Source: Tridacna crocea (lineage: Eukaryota > Mollusca > Bivalvia > Cardiida > Cardiidae). From it: DNA of 64,000 nucleotides. Of this stretch, positions 1 through 13,000 are shown one piece after another (the first letter of the stretch is position 1; the number at the start of each line of letters is the position of its first letter). The notes below the pieces were generated by a model. That model did no database searches. It had not been told where the DNA came from and was given only the letters and a program-made list of their open reading frames with translations. The translations under genes and the position numbers were made by a program. Location of the stretch: positions 26,799,231 through 26,863,230 of the forward strand of contig OX031060.1 of NCBI GenBank assembly GCA_943736015.1, written 5' to 3'.

Positions 1-560
1 GTATAGCAATACAGATTATGGAGAGATTGCTGGCAGCCAACGTTTTCTCCATTTTCTGAAATGTTTTATATCTCTTCGAAAGATCGAATCCCAGCCATAT
101 GAGCCAGATTCAATTTCTCCATTGCAAATGAACTTTGACAAGTCTACATTTTCAAAGTTGTAAAAAAGTTAATTAATGTCCAATGTCTTAATGTGCATAA
201 CATCACGACTGGAGAGAATTTGCTGGTGGCCACCATGCTTCTTAAATTATCTTAAAATTCTTTCTTTTTTTCATATCCCATAATAACAGTTAACTCTTCA
301 GTCATATTAAATTGTCGACCCAAAATGTTCTGAAATTGACAAGTTTACATCTTTTTCCTGTCTACATTTTTCGTTTGAAGAAGTAATAAGTAAAACTAAA
401 GCATTGATTATTCAATTACATGAATTTCACAAATTAAGTTCAAAGCCGATTTTTTTCAATGTCTTAGTAAAATCGTTCCAGAACAAAGAGAAAATTACGC
501 TCCTGAATTATTAAGAAAAAAAAAAAAAAAAAAAAAATATGAAAACTGGTCCGAGTTATC
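1..560. other. AT-rich flank, nothing recognised
   Basis: There is no supported gene. A poly(A) run lies at about 514-537. ATG-initiated reading frames here are short and low in complexity. Confidence 0.5.
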
Positions 561-747
561 TCTGTTTCACAACGATCGGGCCCAATCTTCTCCAAAAAAG
601 GGATAGGAAGTACACCACTAAAATCAACTAATAATGGCGTTAGCATAACACGTTCTGCAAAACATGTCCGATTAGGATTACTATAACGTTTAAGAATAAT
701 TAGTTTAATCAGGTTATTTTACTAATACAAACAATATAATATAACTT

Positions 748-857
748 GGGCCGAATCTTCTCACCCTCGGGGCCGAATCTTCTCACCTGCTGGGCCGAAT
801 CTTCTCGAAAATCGCTGGAAGGCCCTGAGCCGAATGTTCTTGGGTCCGAATCTTCTG
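748..857 (+). promoter_or_regulatory. GGGCCGAATCTTCTC repeat cluster with heat-shock-element-like dyads upstream of NT5DC1
   Basis: Three units of a 22-bp tandem repeat begin at 748, 770 and 792, and two looser units follow near 827 and 842. Each unit has a GAANNTTC dyad (753, 775, 797, 832, 848). The third extends to the three-part pattern nGAAnnTTCnnGAAn at 796-810, which fits the heat-shock factor consensus. It lies 95-200 bases before the ATG. Whether it is a working element is inference. Confidence 0.4.
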
Positions 858-950
858 ATATCCGCAGGGTACCAGCTATCTGACACTTACCGGCGACAAA
901 ACCGAAAGTAATCTTGAACAGCTGAGTAGTGTTGCATAAAGGGTACAGAA

Positions 951-1055
951 ATGGGCAGCACATCTACACGAAAGACATGTTTACGTGATTTCGATGCGTA
1001 TGGATTTGATTTAGACTATACAATCGCAAAATTTAATCTCGTCGATCAAATTAAG
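951..1055 (+). CDS. NT5DC1: NT5DC1 exon 1
   Basis: Residues 1-35. It carries HAD motif I (DLDYT, D20 and D22). The donor is AAG|GTGAG and the phase at the 3' end is 0. Translation continues open into the intron to 1313, but homology stops at the donor. Confidence 0.93.
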
Positions 1056-4000
1056 GTGAGAAATATCTCCGATATTCTTTGTAATTGTATCTTAAGCCGA
1101 AGACTTTTAAGTGTCTGTATTCAAACTGAACGTTGTATGAGAAATATTAATTATTTGACAGAAAAGCACATAAATATGCCAGAACATGTCCGGTTAACTG
1201 TAAGTGCGATGTTTAGATGTACTTGTACTTGCTTATCCAGACATTGCAGATCAAGATCAGATAGCTCAAACCCATGCAGTCTGATCTTGTATCTACAATG
1301 TCTTCTGTATTAAGCTTAGATAGAGCTTCAGGTAAAAAAAATGACATTTCACCTTATTGTTGTTTATTTTGGGACTTTGTTTGTTATTCTTTTACTTTGT
1401 ACAGTAGTGAGATCAGTGCCTCTAGAGAAGACAGCTTTTGAAACCGTTGTAGAAAGAGGAAAAAATGTTGGTAACCACCAACATTTTATCCATTATTTAC
1501 AAAGTTTTCTACTTCATAAAAACCAAGACCCATCATTTTAGCAACAATAAATAATTTTGTAGTCCGCAAATGCTTTCAAACTGGACAAGTCTGAAGTTTT
1601 CTTGCCTGATAAAGAGTTGTAAAAGGGTTAACCCATTACCACACAATCCCTACTTTTGACGCCCCTGAGAAAGAAGCCTTTTGAAAACACTATGGGAAAA
1701 GGAGAAAATGCTGGTAACCAGCATTTTCTCCTTTTCCCACAGTGTTTTCTACCCTTCCCAGAACAGATTTCAATTTTTCAGTCACCTTTATTTTATCGTC
1801 TGCAAAAGCTTTCAATGTGGACCAGTCCAAAATTTTCTCGTGTGGTAATGAGTTAATCTTGCAGCTGTTGAGCACTACTTTATAAGCTTTCATGGAAAGT
1901 GTAGATAAAGATTAGTTGGAATGTTCTGTCTGACACAGATTAATTTAAAAATAATGACTTTAGAATAGTAGAACCTAGTTTTCAGTACTGACTGGTTTTC
2001 ATTTGATGTTTTTAGCAGTTTAGGATTAGAATTTGTCAGTCTTTAAAACTTATTACAACACAATCCTACTTTTAACAACCAGGGCTGTCAGAGGGGACTG
2101 TTAAAAACATTGTTGGAAAAGGGCAAAATGCTGGTAACCAGCATTTTCTCCTTTTCCCACTTAGATTTCTACCCTATAAAAGAATAGTTGCATCATTTGA
2201 GCCACTATAAAGTTGTTGCCTACAAATGTTTTCAGTTTGGATAGGTTTAAAATCTTGTAGTCTGATAAAGGATTAACTGGCAGGGCAATTGATAATTCTA
2301 AAGATGACCCCCAAATTTATGCATATGTCTTCCTTCTTCAACCCTTTACCACATAACCAAATTTTAGACTTGTGCTAACTGAGCTCATTTGCAGACAACA
2401 ATAAAACTAGGTTCTGAGGTTAGATTTTTTTCATTTTTTGTGAGGTCAGAAAACATTGTGTGAAAAGGAGATAAAGCTGGTTACCAATGTTTTCTAATTA
2501 CTCTTCCTTAAGGGTAATAACAAATGTGATAGTGTGGTACATGATAAATTCATTTCACCCTTAACCCACTACCACACAGTCCTTACTTTTGACAACCCTG
2601 AGAAAGAAGCCTATAGAAAACATTGTGGGAAAAGGAAAAAATGCTGGTCACCAGCATTTTCTCCTTTTCCCACTGTGTTTTCTACCCTTCGAAAAACAAA
2701 TTTCAAATTTTCAGTCACTTTTATTTTGTCATCTGCAAATGCTTTTGGTTTGGACAAACCTAAAATTTTGTCGTTTGGTAATGAGTTCCCTTTGGGAACA
2801 GTATAGGTCAAGATCAGAATACACAGAATCTTCAGTCTGATCTTGGATCTACATTGTCTGATAAGGAGATGGTATTCCCCAGAACATAATATTGAGACAG
2901 CAATATTTGTTTTTTACTTTTGAGTTGAAAATTTCATTTTAGTTTTGTAGCATGGTAAGGGTTTAGGTAGGGTCAAATGACCATTATACATGTACATGTA
3001 TATGAGAAAGTCCAGAGAAAACCTTACTAAGCTCAGAGGTCCAGATAAGAAGGAGTGATTGTATTCTAAATCTATTATCTCTCTTCCAAACCTGATGTTG
3101 TGGGTACTCATTAGAATCGTCTCGACAGAACGATTCTAATGAGTACCCACAACACAGGGTTTGTTGAGAATAATGAATATTTTCAATTTTGAAATCAAAA
3201 TAATCCCCTCTATCTGGAGTTCTGATTACTTGCTTACATAGAATTTGAACTTTGACTGTGTGGTATTATGAGAGGCTAGGACGAACTTTGAAACTAAATG
3301 TCTTATCAGCTGTCTAGCCCTTTACCAGGTGACCTAGTGTTTTAACTCATTACCACACAATCCCTACTTTTGACGCCCCTGAGAAAGAAGCCTTTAGAAA
3401 ACATTGTAGGAAAAGGAGAAAATGCTGGTAACCAGCATTTTCTCCTTTTCCCACAATGTTTTCTACCCTTTACAAAACAAATTTCATATTTTCGGTCACT
3501 TTTGTTTTGTCGTCTGCAAATGCTCTCGATTTGGACAAACCTAAAATTTTGTCGTTTGGTAATGAGTTAACCTTTTACCACATGGCAGAATTTTAGACCT
3601 GTCCAAATTGAGAGCATTTGCAGATTTTCATAGAGGCTCACATGATGCAGTTTTCTTTGGTAGGGTAGAAAACTGTGTAAATACATGTACTAAATAGGAG
3701 TAAATACTGATTACCAACATACTCTCATTATCCCACAATATTTTCAAAATATTGTCATTTAAAATCATGTGAAATGTCGTTTGTAAATTACTTTAACCAA
3801 TTACCAAACGACAATATTTTAGACTGGTCCAAATTGAAAGCATTTGCAGACGACAAAATAAAAGTGACTGAAAATTTGAAATTTGTTTTGTGAAGGGTAG
3901 AAAACATTGTGGGAATAGGAGTTACCAGCATTTTCTCCTTTTCCCACAATGTTTGCTAATAAGGCCTCTTTCTCAGGGGCATCAAAAGTAGGGATTGTGT

Positions 4001-7000
4001 GGTAATGGGTTAATAAGGACCAGCCCACAATTTTGTCGGTGGCTAAAGGGCAAATTTTTTGTCTTAACTCATTACCAAACGACAAAATTTTAGACTGGTT
4101 CAAATTGAAAGCATTTGCAGACGACAAAATAAAGTGACAGAAATATTGAAATTTGTTCTTGGAAGGGTAGAGAACACTGTAGGAAAAGGAGAAAATGCTG
4201 GTTACCAGCATTTTCTCCTTTTCCTACAGTGTTTTCAAAAGGCCTCTTTCTCAGGGACGTCAAAAGTAGGTATTGTTTGATAATGGGTTAATATGGACCG
4301 GTCCAAAATTTGGTTGTTCGGTAAAGGTCAAATTTGTGGTCTTGAAAAGGTTAGGATTTGAATAAGAGCAAAAGAATTCTTTTGCCCAATAAATACTTGA
4401 AGGCTAAGTAGCAATCCGCTGTCATTGTATGATCCAGTACGAAAATTTCCGCCCTGGCTTTAGGTGGAAAATGCCTAATATTTAAGGCGGATAACATTGA
4501 AACTTACAGCAATTTTTAGGCGTACATTAAGCGGAATACAGCTCGAAATATTTAAATCCCTTTAGGTGGAAACTGCCTTCAGCTAGGCTGATTCCGCTTA
4601 ACACAGATAATTAGGTGGACCTTAGGCAGAAATTTTTCTAAAATTGAATGTATAATGGATTAGATAGAGTCAGTATTAACATTAGTTGGATTCTGCTTAG
4701 TGCTATTCTTGACTCATTACCAAACGACAATATTTTAGACTGGTTCAAATTGAAAGCATTTGCAGACGACAAAATAAAAGTGACTGAAAAACTGAAATTT
4801 GTTCTGGGTATGGTAGAAAACGCTGTGGGAAAAGGAGAAAATGCTGGTTACCAGCATTTTCTCCTTTTCCCACAGTGTTTTCAAAAGGCTTCTTTCTCAG
4901 GGGCGTCAAAAGTAGGGATTGTGTGGTAATGGGTTAAACAAATCTGAAACAATAAAAATTGGTCCAAGTATTTTGTCAATGGCAGAAAAGTGAATTTAAA
5001 ACTGGATAAAAAGTACACAAATGACAGACTGACGTGGCAAATTTTTACCTATAGCTAACATTATTTTTTTTTGGACAAAGACCAGTTTCATCTTCACAAT
5101 ATTTTCCATACTTTTGAATGGTATGATTTATTTTCAAATGCATTTTAACACCTGCATTGTTAATTTTTGGCCACTACTTGGCCTTTTAACCCATTACCAC
5201 ACAATTCCTACTTTTGACAACCCTGAGGAAACAGTCTGTAGAAAACATTGTGGGAAAAGGAGAAAATGCTGGTGTTACCAGCATTTTCTCCTTTTCCCAC
5301 AATGTTTTCTACCCTTCCCTAGGCATATTTCAATTTTTTGTTCACATTTATGTTTTCATCTGCAAATGCTTTGAATTTGGATCAGTCTAAAATTTTATCG
5401 TGTTGTAACAAGTTAAGATCCAGTTAACCCTGTACCAGACAACAAAATTTAGGCCTGTCCAAATTGAAAGCATTTGCAGATGACAATTTCATTGTTGCTC
5501 AAATGATGCAATTGTTTATTGATAGGGTAGAAAAAATTGTGGGAAAAGGAGTAAATGCTGGTTACCAGCATTTTCTCCTTTTCCTACAATGTTTTCAAAA
5601 GGCTTCTTCCTCAGGATCTTCAAAAGTTGATACTGTGTGGTAAAGGATTAAACTTTGATTACAAGTACTGTAGTCAAAAATTTGTAGTTTAGAAATATAA
5701 TGTACAGATACAGGGGAACATTCAGTTAATATTTTCTTTCTTCCATTTCAGCTTAGTTACAAAGGCATCGTAGACTTTCTGGTCAAGCAAAAGGGTTATG
5801 ATGAAAGTTTAAAGCTGAATTTGGACGACCATAAAGATTTCCTGTAAGTATACTGAAACATCATTGAAAGTTTGATATTTACATGTAAGACAAGCATTTA
5901 AAAATTTGTAACAATTTTTATCTTTATTTTATGAAATATGAAATTAGAATCATTCTTGTACCTTTATGCCAAATGTTTCAAGGTTGCACAGTTTACGGTG
6001 GATAGAAAATGCATTTCAATCTATAGCAGCTAGCTGTAGATATTTTAAAGTTTCTGGTTTAACTCTTTCCCAAACAAGCTCTGGTTTTAACGTGTCTGCA
6101 GTACAAGTATTTAGAAAACATTTTGGTAAAAGGAGAAATTGCTCGTAACGAGCAATTTCTTCTTTTCCCACAGTGTTTTCTAGCCTATCGGAAAACTTTC
6201 TGCCATTCTCATCAAATTCAAAATTGTCAGTCTGCAAACACTTAGAGGTTGGGACAGTCTAAAATTTGTCATTAAATGGGAAAGGGTTAAATCAAAGATG
6301 AGTCCATGGCATCTCTCTATCACATACAGTTTATGTCTATTTTGTATAATGTTTACATAGCTATCTAAATTCTACACCTTGTAAAGTTGTAACAGCATTT
6401 GTTTTCTCTTTTGCTGTAAGAGTAAATCTTTAAAATTTGATTTTTTTTTTTTTTCACTCTTTGCGAGACAACATGAGTTAGTCAAGTCAAAATGAAACCA
6501 TTTGCAAGTGACATATTTTTTCTTGCTCAAAAGGTGGTATTGTTACTTCAAATTGATGGTTACCAGCATTTTCTCCTTTTCCAACACTGTTTTCAAAAGC
6601 CGTCTTCCTCATGGTCGTTAAAAGTCAGGATTGTGTGGTAAAGGGTTAATGATTTACAATAGGTTCTTTTGAATTTCACTTACAGGTGTAAAGGACTGAT
6701 AGTGGATGTAGAACATGGAAATATTATAAAGTTATCCCACCATGGGAAGGTACTAAGGTAAGCAAATACATAACACATTAGTCTATACCCAGCTTTCCAT
6801 GTAAAATACAGTAAAACCTGTGTTCAGAGACCACCCAAGGGATGTTACAGGAATGATTTTTAAAAGCAGGTTGTCTGAATAGGGAGTTAAATCTTTAAAG
6901 CTTAAAAGAGAAGGGATATACATGCAGATGTAGATGTCTCTGAGAGCAGTGATTAACTAAAGCCTTTGCCAAACAATCCCCAGTTTTAATGACCTTGAGG

Positions 7001-10000
7001 TAGAAGGCCTTTGAAAACAGTCGAAAAAGGGAAAAATGCTAGTAGCCAGTATTTTCTCCTTTCTTCAAAATGTGTTGTACGTTTTTCTAAGACGTGTCAT
7101 TCATTTCAAACGCTAGACAATGTTTGAGCTAAGTTTGGTTTGTTATTTGTGAAGTTCTCTGGTTTCCAATGAGTTAAAAATTATGTTGTTTTATGATGAA
7201 TTCTTGTGGCCTGAATTGTATAACAGGTTCAACCGTACTTTGATCTTTTACCACACAATTCTAACTTTTAAGGACCCTGAGGAAAAAACCTTTTGAAAAC
7301 AATGTAGGAAAAGGAGAAAGTGCTGATAACCAGAATTTCCTACTTTTTCCACAATATTTTCTGCCCTTTCAAAGGCAAGTCATATTATTTAAGACACTCT
7401 TAATATTAAACAACACAGGGTCTTTGACATATATAGTTATTCGACCAAAGCACAAAATATGAAACAGAGCTCCAGCTAAGGGGGAGTGATGGTATTCTAA
7501 ATCCATTATTTCTCTTCCAAACCCTATGTTGTGGGTACTCATTAGAATCGTCTCAATGAGACGATTCTAATGAGTACCATAACATTGGGTTTAGTGTACA
7601 ATAATTAATATTTTCAGTTTTGAAATCAAAATCACTCCCTCTATCTGGAGCTGTCATGCAATCTGATATTTGATCCTCACTGCCCACTTTGGTAATGCAT
7701 TACTGACAAGAGGAAGCAATGACTTTGAAATTATGTTGGTCATTATTATTCTAGAATAAAAATGTACATTTTGTTTATTTGGTGCTTTCAGGGCTAGTTA
7801 GTGTGTAAATGCTTTCAATATGATAAATTCTAAAATGTTATTCTCTCAGAGTTTAAAATCTTGATTTTGTAGGGGTAGTCACGGTTTAAAAATGCTGACA
7901 CAAGAGGAATTGGTGAAATACTATGGGCAAAATCTGCAATGGAAATATTACAACAAAGAGGAGGATGTTTTTAAACTAGGTAAGATGTACCATGGCTATT
8001 TACAGTTGTACCTGGCATTGATATTTGGCTTGCATCATGCGGAAAGGGGCATTCGTATGTTTGTGAAAAGTGTCGATTTGGATCAGCCTGTGCAATCCAT
8101 GCAGGCTAATGCGAGCCAGCCCTTTACGACTACGTTAGATTTTGTGCTACAGTAGACTTGCGCAAAACAGAAAATTACAGAAAAAATAGAAAGTGTTGTC
8201 TCCGATTAGCCAGCACATGCTGACCAGAGATGACACTTTACGCAAATGTCTGATTGTCCCTCTTCTCATGTTGCATTTAGACCTTATTTTAGTTACGGCT
8301 AAAATTGGATGACTGAAAAAATGAAAATAGGACTAAGACTTGTTTTTGTGAGTGTGTTGGACTTTTCTATGGCAAAAGAGTTTGAAAAAGACAAATTAAT
8401 TTTTATTCATCTGTAATGGGGTAAAAATGTGGTGGAAAAAGAAGAAATACTGGTTACAGCAAATTGTTGTTTCAACAAAGGTAATTTGAGAAAGCAGCCT
8501 GTGGCTTAGAGAGAATATTATGCAACTGGTCAAAGAATGTTCAGGAAAGCATAATTCCCTTAATATTTTCTACCCTATCAAAGTCAGAAATCACCATAAT
8601 GATAAGATTTGATATGTTGTCTGCAGATGCTTTGAATTGGTCCAGTCCAAAAATCTGTCCTTTGGTAAAGAGTTAAAATAACTTTTTGTGTTTTCAGGAA
8701 ACCAGATTTATGCTTTTAAAGAGAATTATTTCAACATCCCAGAATTGCTGGTTGTTGCCAAGATTGTAGAACTACTTGACCAAGAGGTATTCATGAGCTT
8801 AACCCTTTACCATACAATCCCAACTTTTAACGATCTTGAGAATGTAGCCTATAGAAAACATTGTGGGAAAAGGAGAAAATGCTAGTAACCAGCATTTTCT
8901 CCTTTTCTCACAATGTTTTCTACTCAGCTGGAAACAAATTTCCATTTTTGAGTTACATTTATTCTGTCGTCTGCAAGTGCTTTGAATCTGGACCAGTCCA
9001 AAATTTTGTTGTTTGGTAAAGGGTTAAGAGCAATACATGTGTATGAATAGGACTTTTTTCAGCCTTTCACACATAAATTTGACTTGTTTCAACCTGAAGG
9101 AAGAATGTTTTTTGAAACATTGTTCAAAAAGGATAAGGCTGGTAACCAGCAATTTCTCCTTTTCCAACAAGCTTTTCTATCTTTTGAAAGACAAATCTGA
9201 TAATATGATAACCATTTATTTTGTCCTCTGCAAAATTGTTCCATTTAGATATTTTACATTTTGTTATTTGATAAAGAATTAGTGTCGAAAAGCAGGCAAA
9301 AAGTTTCAGGTTCTTGCCCGAAACATGTATCACAGTTGTGGACAATGTACATCAAAGATCAGACAGTCCATTCTGTGTAGTCAGATCTTTATTATCTACA
9401 CCACATGCAAAAGTAGTTTAACCTTTTCCCTTTCCTTCTCTGTCTTTGTATTTTTATATTCATTCGAACCATGCTATGGCAAAAGGGGGCTTATTACATC
9501 TCTGTGATGAATTACAACAAAGAACTGTACATACAACTATGGACCTATAAAATCCATTTTATCCAACAACTAGCTGAACTCTTGGCTAGAATAGTCCTTT
9601 AACCAGCAGAAAAAGTTTTGACCCAAGTCAGCCCGCGCTGACTACGCAGGCAGGCTTGGGTCGATACTTTTCGCAGATGCATTAAGCCCTCTTTTGCCAG
9701 AGCTTTGCTCATTTGTATGGTATATTTAACCCATTACCACACAATTCCTACTTTTGACGCCCCTGAGAAAGAAGCATTTAGAAAACATTGTGGGAAAAGG
9801 AGAAAATGCTAGTAACCAGCATTTTCTCCTTTTCCCACAATGTTTTCGACCCTTCACAAAACAAATTTCAAATTTTCAGTCACTTTTATTTTGTCGTCTG
9901 CAAATGCTTTTGATTTGGACACACCTAAAATATTGTCGTGTGGTAATGAGTTGAAATGAGTTATTAATATTTTTATTGACAGAATGGTGGTCCTTTGGAG

Positions 10001-13000
10001 GATTATCATGAGACCAGTATGATCAGTGATATAACAGAGGCAGTTGAGTTCAACTACGTACATACTGCATTTCAAGGTGAAAAATCAGTATTTTACATCA
10101 TAGACCTAGGTCCATGCCAGAAAAATTTTTTGTCTTACTGAACTGAAGTAATGGTCAAACTTTCATTCTTTGGTATGTGAGAAAACTTCGGGTTCGCAAT
10201 TAACCCTTAACCACGGGGAAAACTTTTAGACTCATCCATATTGGAGGAAATTACTGACAATAATTCAACTTTTTTTCAAATATGACCTGTTCTGAAATAG
10301 TAGAAAATATTGTGGGAAAAGAAGAAAATGCTAGCAACGAGTACAATGTTTTCAAAAGTATTCTTTCTCAGTTAAAAGTCAGGATTGTGTGGTAAAGGGT
10401 TAAGTATGCATCAAATGATTAGATTTGCCCTTGACAGGGTAAAACATTGTAAACTCATTACCAAACGACCATATTTTAGGCTTGTCCAAATCCAAAGCAT
10501 TTGCAGACAACAAAATAAAAGTGACTGAAAATTTGAAACTTGTTTTGTGAAGACTAGAAAACATTGTGGGGAAAGGAGAAAATGCTGGTTACCAGCATTT
10601 TCTCCTTTTCCCACAATGTTTTCAAAAAGCTTATTCCTCAGGGTCGTCAAAAGTAGGGATTGTGTGGTAATGGATTAAAAAGGGAGAAAATGATGGTTAT
10701 CAGTATGTTCATCTTTTCCCCCAGTTTTCTTTTTAACCCTTTTCCACACAATGACGATTTTTAACAGCCCTGAAAAAGAAGGCTTGTGAAACTATTGTGC
10801 CTAAAGGAGAAAATGCTTATTACCAGCATTTTCTCCTTTTCCCACAATGTTTTCTTTCCTTTTCAATAAAAATCTTTTCATATGAGCAACATTGAAACTG
10901 TCATTAGCAACTGTTTTCAATTTGGACAGGTCAAAAATCATGGCATGTTATAAAGGGTTAAACAGCCTTTTACTGCATAATTTGTAGTCTGATCTGGAAC
11001 TTACACTTTTCACTTTGCTGATATTTTCTAATGAAAAATAACTTTGACAAATTCACTTACTGGTATCTGGATCTTATTTATAGACCAAAAATGTCTGTTT
11101 AATTTATCTGGTAAATGAGGTTTAACCCGTTACCAAATGACAAAGTTTTAGATTGGTCCAAATTGAAAGCACTCGTAGACGACAAAGTAAATGTAAATCA
11201 AAAATTGAATTCTGTCACCAGCAGGGTGGAAAACATTGTGGGAAAAGGAGAAAATGCTGGTTTCCAGCATTTTCTCCTTTTCCAACAATGTTTTCAGAAG
11301 GCTTCTTTCTCAGGTCCGTGAAAACCAGGAATTGTTTGGGAAAGGTTTAAAAGTGAACCATGTATTATGAAACATCCTGTACATGATCCTTACTTTAAAT
11401 TACAGACAACGCAGGCTTCTTTTTCCCTGGCATTAAAACTAACTCCAAGCAGTACTACCAGCCCTGCAGTGACAGACTGAAGGTGTGGCTTAAAGATCTT
11501 AAACAGGAGAATAAATGTATATTCCTGATCACATCTTCTCATCTGGATTTTGCCAACCTCACAGCCACCAATGTACTTGGGTAAGTGTTTATCAACCCTT
11601 TAACATATAATCCCTAAGTCAAAATCCTTTTTAAAGTGTTGTGGGAAAAGACAAAAATGCTGCTAACCAATATTTTCTCCTTTTCCAACAATTTTTTTCT
11701 ACCCTTCCAAAGGCAAATTTCAACTTTTGATTCACTCTATTTTTGTTGTCACAAATGCATTGAATTTGGACAAGTCTTTTCACAAACTCTAAGACTCAGA
11801 TTGCGAGCATTTGCAGACAATGAAGACATGGGTCTAAATGGTTTGAAATATGACAGAAAATATTGTGGAAGAAGAAAATTCTGGTATTTTTTTCCTTTTC
11901 CAACAATGTTTTCAAAACCTTTCTCTGTCGGATTCATTTAAATTAGGCATGTTTGGTAAAGTGTCAGCAATTTAACTCTTAGACTGCCAAGGGCGACTCG
12001 AAGGTCTTTTGCTGAACAGGTAGATCAAAATCAGACTGCACAGAAAGTGTTGTCTGATCTTTGATCTACACTGTCCAATAAAGACATATCCCATCCCGGA
12101 AAAAAATGACTTTGAAATAGCAACATTAGGATTTTTATGATCGACGTATGAATGTCATTTAATTTCTTTACTGAGTTAACCCTTTACACCAATAAGGCAT
12201 TTCTGTGGTATCTCTAATTGACCTTAGATAACAGCAAGGATGAAGTTGTTTCTTACCTGTTTATGACAACTTTTGATAGCATAGAAAACATTGTGGCAAA
12301 AGGTGAAATGGCTCGTCATGAGCAATTTCAGCTTTTGCCTCAATGTTTTCCAAAGGCTCCTACAAGCAATGCATAGAAATGAGTATCTATTGTGTAAAGG
12401 ATGAAGGGTTAACCCTTTGCCAAACAATCCCTGGTTTTTACGACCCAGAGGAAGAAGCCTTTTGAAAACATTGTAGGAAAAGAAGAAAATGCTGGTAACC
12501 AGCATTTTCTCCTTTTCCCACGATGTTTTCTACTCTACTGGAAACAGATCTTAATATTTTAGTTGCATTTATTTCTTCATCCGCAGGTGCTTTCAATTTG
12601 TACCAGTCTTAAATTTTGTTGTTTGGTAAAGAGTTAAGAATGTGTTAAATTCAGAGATAAAGTTCAATCATACATGCAAGAGCATGATTGTTACACAGGA
12701 AATTAATTCTGTTATACATTTGAGCCATGCTCTGTGATAAAGGGGCTTAACCCCTTACCACACAGGGAAAATTTAGACTTTTCCAAATTGAAAGCATTTG
12801 CAGGTGATGATTTAACCCATTAGCACACAATCCCTACTTTTGACGCCTCTAAGAAAGAAGCCTTTAGAAAACATTGTGGGAAAAGGAGAAAATGCTGGTA
12901 GCCAGCATTTTCTCATTTTTCCACAATGTTTTCTACCCTTCACAAAACAAATTTCACATTTTCAGTCACTTTTATTTTTTTTATCTGCAAATGCTTTCAA

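Noticed and set aside
951..1313. 120-residue open frame from the NT5DC1 start
   Set aside because: Only the first 35 codons match the family; the rest is intron past a good GTGAG donor.
1656..1856. Recurrent ~66-residue frames such as MTPLRKKPxENxVGKGENAG found in many copies
   Set aside because: They are translations of the palindromic transposon; frames differ between copies, read through the hairpin and show no conserved start or domain.
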